A stretch of DNA of 6,494 nt from NCBI GenBank assembly GCA_025355705.1, contig JANXZD010000544.1, positions 1 through 6,494 on the forward strand, given 5' to 3'. Below the pieces are notes generated by a model. The model searched no databases. It was not told where the DNA came from and was given only the letters and a program-made list of their open reading frames with translations. The DNA is from Bacteroidota bacterium. GTDB taxonomy: Bacteria; Bacteroidota; Ignavibacteria; UBA10030; UBA8401. Of the stretch, positions 5,780 to 6,494 are shown piece by piece (the stretch's first letter is position 1; each line of letters starts with the position of its first letter). The translations under genes were made by a program, and so were the position numbers.

Positions 5780-6494
5780 ATGAAAATTTTAGCATTTGCA
5801 GAACAACGAAACGGTCAATTCAAAAAAACAGCGTTTGAAATTGTGAAAGCAGCAAAAACAACGGCAGATAAAATCAATGCGGAAGTTGTAGCTGTTGTTG
5901 TAGGAAATTCTATTGCATCGATGGCTGCTCAACTTGGCGGATATGGTGCGTCAAAGGTTATTGCAGTGGAAGATGCACGTCTTGATTTGTATTCAACAAC
6001 AGCATATTCAAAAATTGTTGCAGAAATTGCAAAACAAGAATCAACGGAGATCATTTTTTTCCCCGCCAGTGAACTTGGCAAAGATATTGCACCACGTGTT
6101 GCAATAAAATTACAAGCCGGTTTGGCAGCAGGATGTACGGCACTTGCTGTTGAAAATGGAACGATTAAAGCAACACGTCCTGTGTATGCAGGGAAAGGAT
6201 TGTCCGATGTAACGGTCAATACTGGAACAAAGATTTTCACATTACGTCCAAATGTCTTTACGGCAGGTGATTCCAACGGATCATCCGCAGCTGTTGAAAT
6301 AAGAAAAGTTGAACTGAACGATTCTGATTTTGGAGCAGTTGTGAAAGAAGTGAAAGCCGCAAGCGGTAAAAAAGATGTCGCTGAAGCTGATATCATTGTT
6401 TCAGGCGGACGAGGATTAAAAGGATCCGAACATTTTGCCATGATTGAAGAACTTGCCGGCTCTCTCGGTGCGGCAGTCGGTGCTTCGCGCGCCG
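5780..6494 (+). CDS. etfA: Electron transfer flavoprotein, alpha subunit, 3'-truncated by the window
   Basis: EtfA supplies most of the FAD site of the ETF dimer. Translation from the ATG at 5780 gives 238 uninterrupted residues to the window edge; roughly 80 of the usual 315-325 are missing. The N-terminal domain starts MKILAFAEQRNGQFKKTAFE and contains GKDIAPRVAIKLQAGLAAGC (100-119) and RPVYAGK (133-139). A linker leads into the FAD-binding domain ADIIVSGGRGLKGSEHF (203-219), which continues as LAGSLGAAVGASRA at the edge, where the conserved FAD-contacting Arg is already visible. The main FAD motifs (family form VGQTGK and SGA.QH) lie beyond the window, so cofactor integrity cannot be judged. 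GAAGGAA (5764-5770) and the closer AGGA (5774-5777) serve as ribosome binding sites. Gene order etfB-etfA is the usual one, and the two are surely co-transcribed. Confidence 0.95.
   Translation, partial: MKILAFAEQRNGQFKKTAFEIVKAAKTTADKINAEVVAVVVGNSIASMAAQLGGYGASKVIAVEDARLDLYSTTAYSKIVAEIAKQESTEIIFFPASELGKDIAPRVAIKLQAGLAAGCTALAVENGTIKATRPVYAGKGLSDVTVNTGTKIFTLRPNVFTAGDSNGSSAAVEIRKVELNDSDFGAVVKEVKAASGKKDVAEADIIVSGGRGLKGSEHFAMIEELAGSLGAAVGASRA

Noticed and set aside
5929..6441. 170-codon open frame antisense to etfA
   Set aside because: It lies entirely over the clearly coding etfA frame and its translation (serine-, alanine- and proline-rich, low order) resembles no family. It is a shadow of etfA.
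5016..6494. Flavin-bifurcating ETF
   Set aside because: The EtfB nucleotide-binding segment GKQSIDYDDSQVG lacks the DGDTAQVGP form of bifurcating types, and no bifurcating partner dehydrogenase is visible in the window. The end of etfA is needed for a firm call.

Overview
The window is about 6.5 kb of ordinary chromosomal DNA from a moderately AT-rich bacterium. The proteins are free-living, metabolically general types. Shine-Dalgarno sequences precede most genes, but one gene (hisD) has none. Protein style and base composition suggest the Bacteroidota/Chlorobiota (FCB) side of the tree, perhaps an Ignavibacteria-like lineage. That is an impression from sequence style, not a test, and I hold it weakly. 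There are no rRNA, tRNA, CRISPR, insertion-sequence or phage signals.

Layout, left to right. (1) Bases 1-897 hold the 3' two thirds of ahcY (S-adenosylhomocysteine hydrolase), cut by the window edge. (2) Bases 898-1042 are a hairpin-rich convergent gap: a short palindrome, a strong intrinsic terminator, then a nested inverted repeat. (3) On the minus strand, 1043-1588 encodes a 181-residue protein of unknown function. (4) A 254-bp divergent intergenic region holds candidate promoters for both flanking genes. (5) Bases 1843-2409 encode an exported glutathione-peroxidase-fold thiol peroxidase. (6) A 188-bp gap holds a hairpin and a clear terminator, ending right at hisD. (7) hisD (2598-3878) and hisC (3886-4959) form a tight histidine-biosynthesis pair. 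(8) etfB (5016-5762) and the start of etfA (5780 to the window end) encode the two subunits of an electron transfer flavoprotein. No gene-free stretch exceeds 300 bases; the longest is 1589-1842.

Functionally, ahcY clears S-adenosylhomocysteine from methylation reactions and the peroxidase handles peroxide outside the cytoplasm. HisD catalyses the final two oxidations of histidine synthesis and HisC an earlier transamination. EtfAB carries electrons from flavin dehydrogenases to the respiratory chain. These are separate housekeeping functions side by side, not one system. I see no convincing novel multi-gene system. The points most worth checking are the terminator sitting just upstream of an SD-less hisD, the possible dispersed palindromes after ahcY, and the uncharacterised minus-strand protein.
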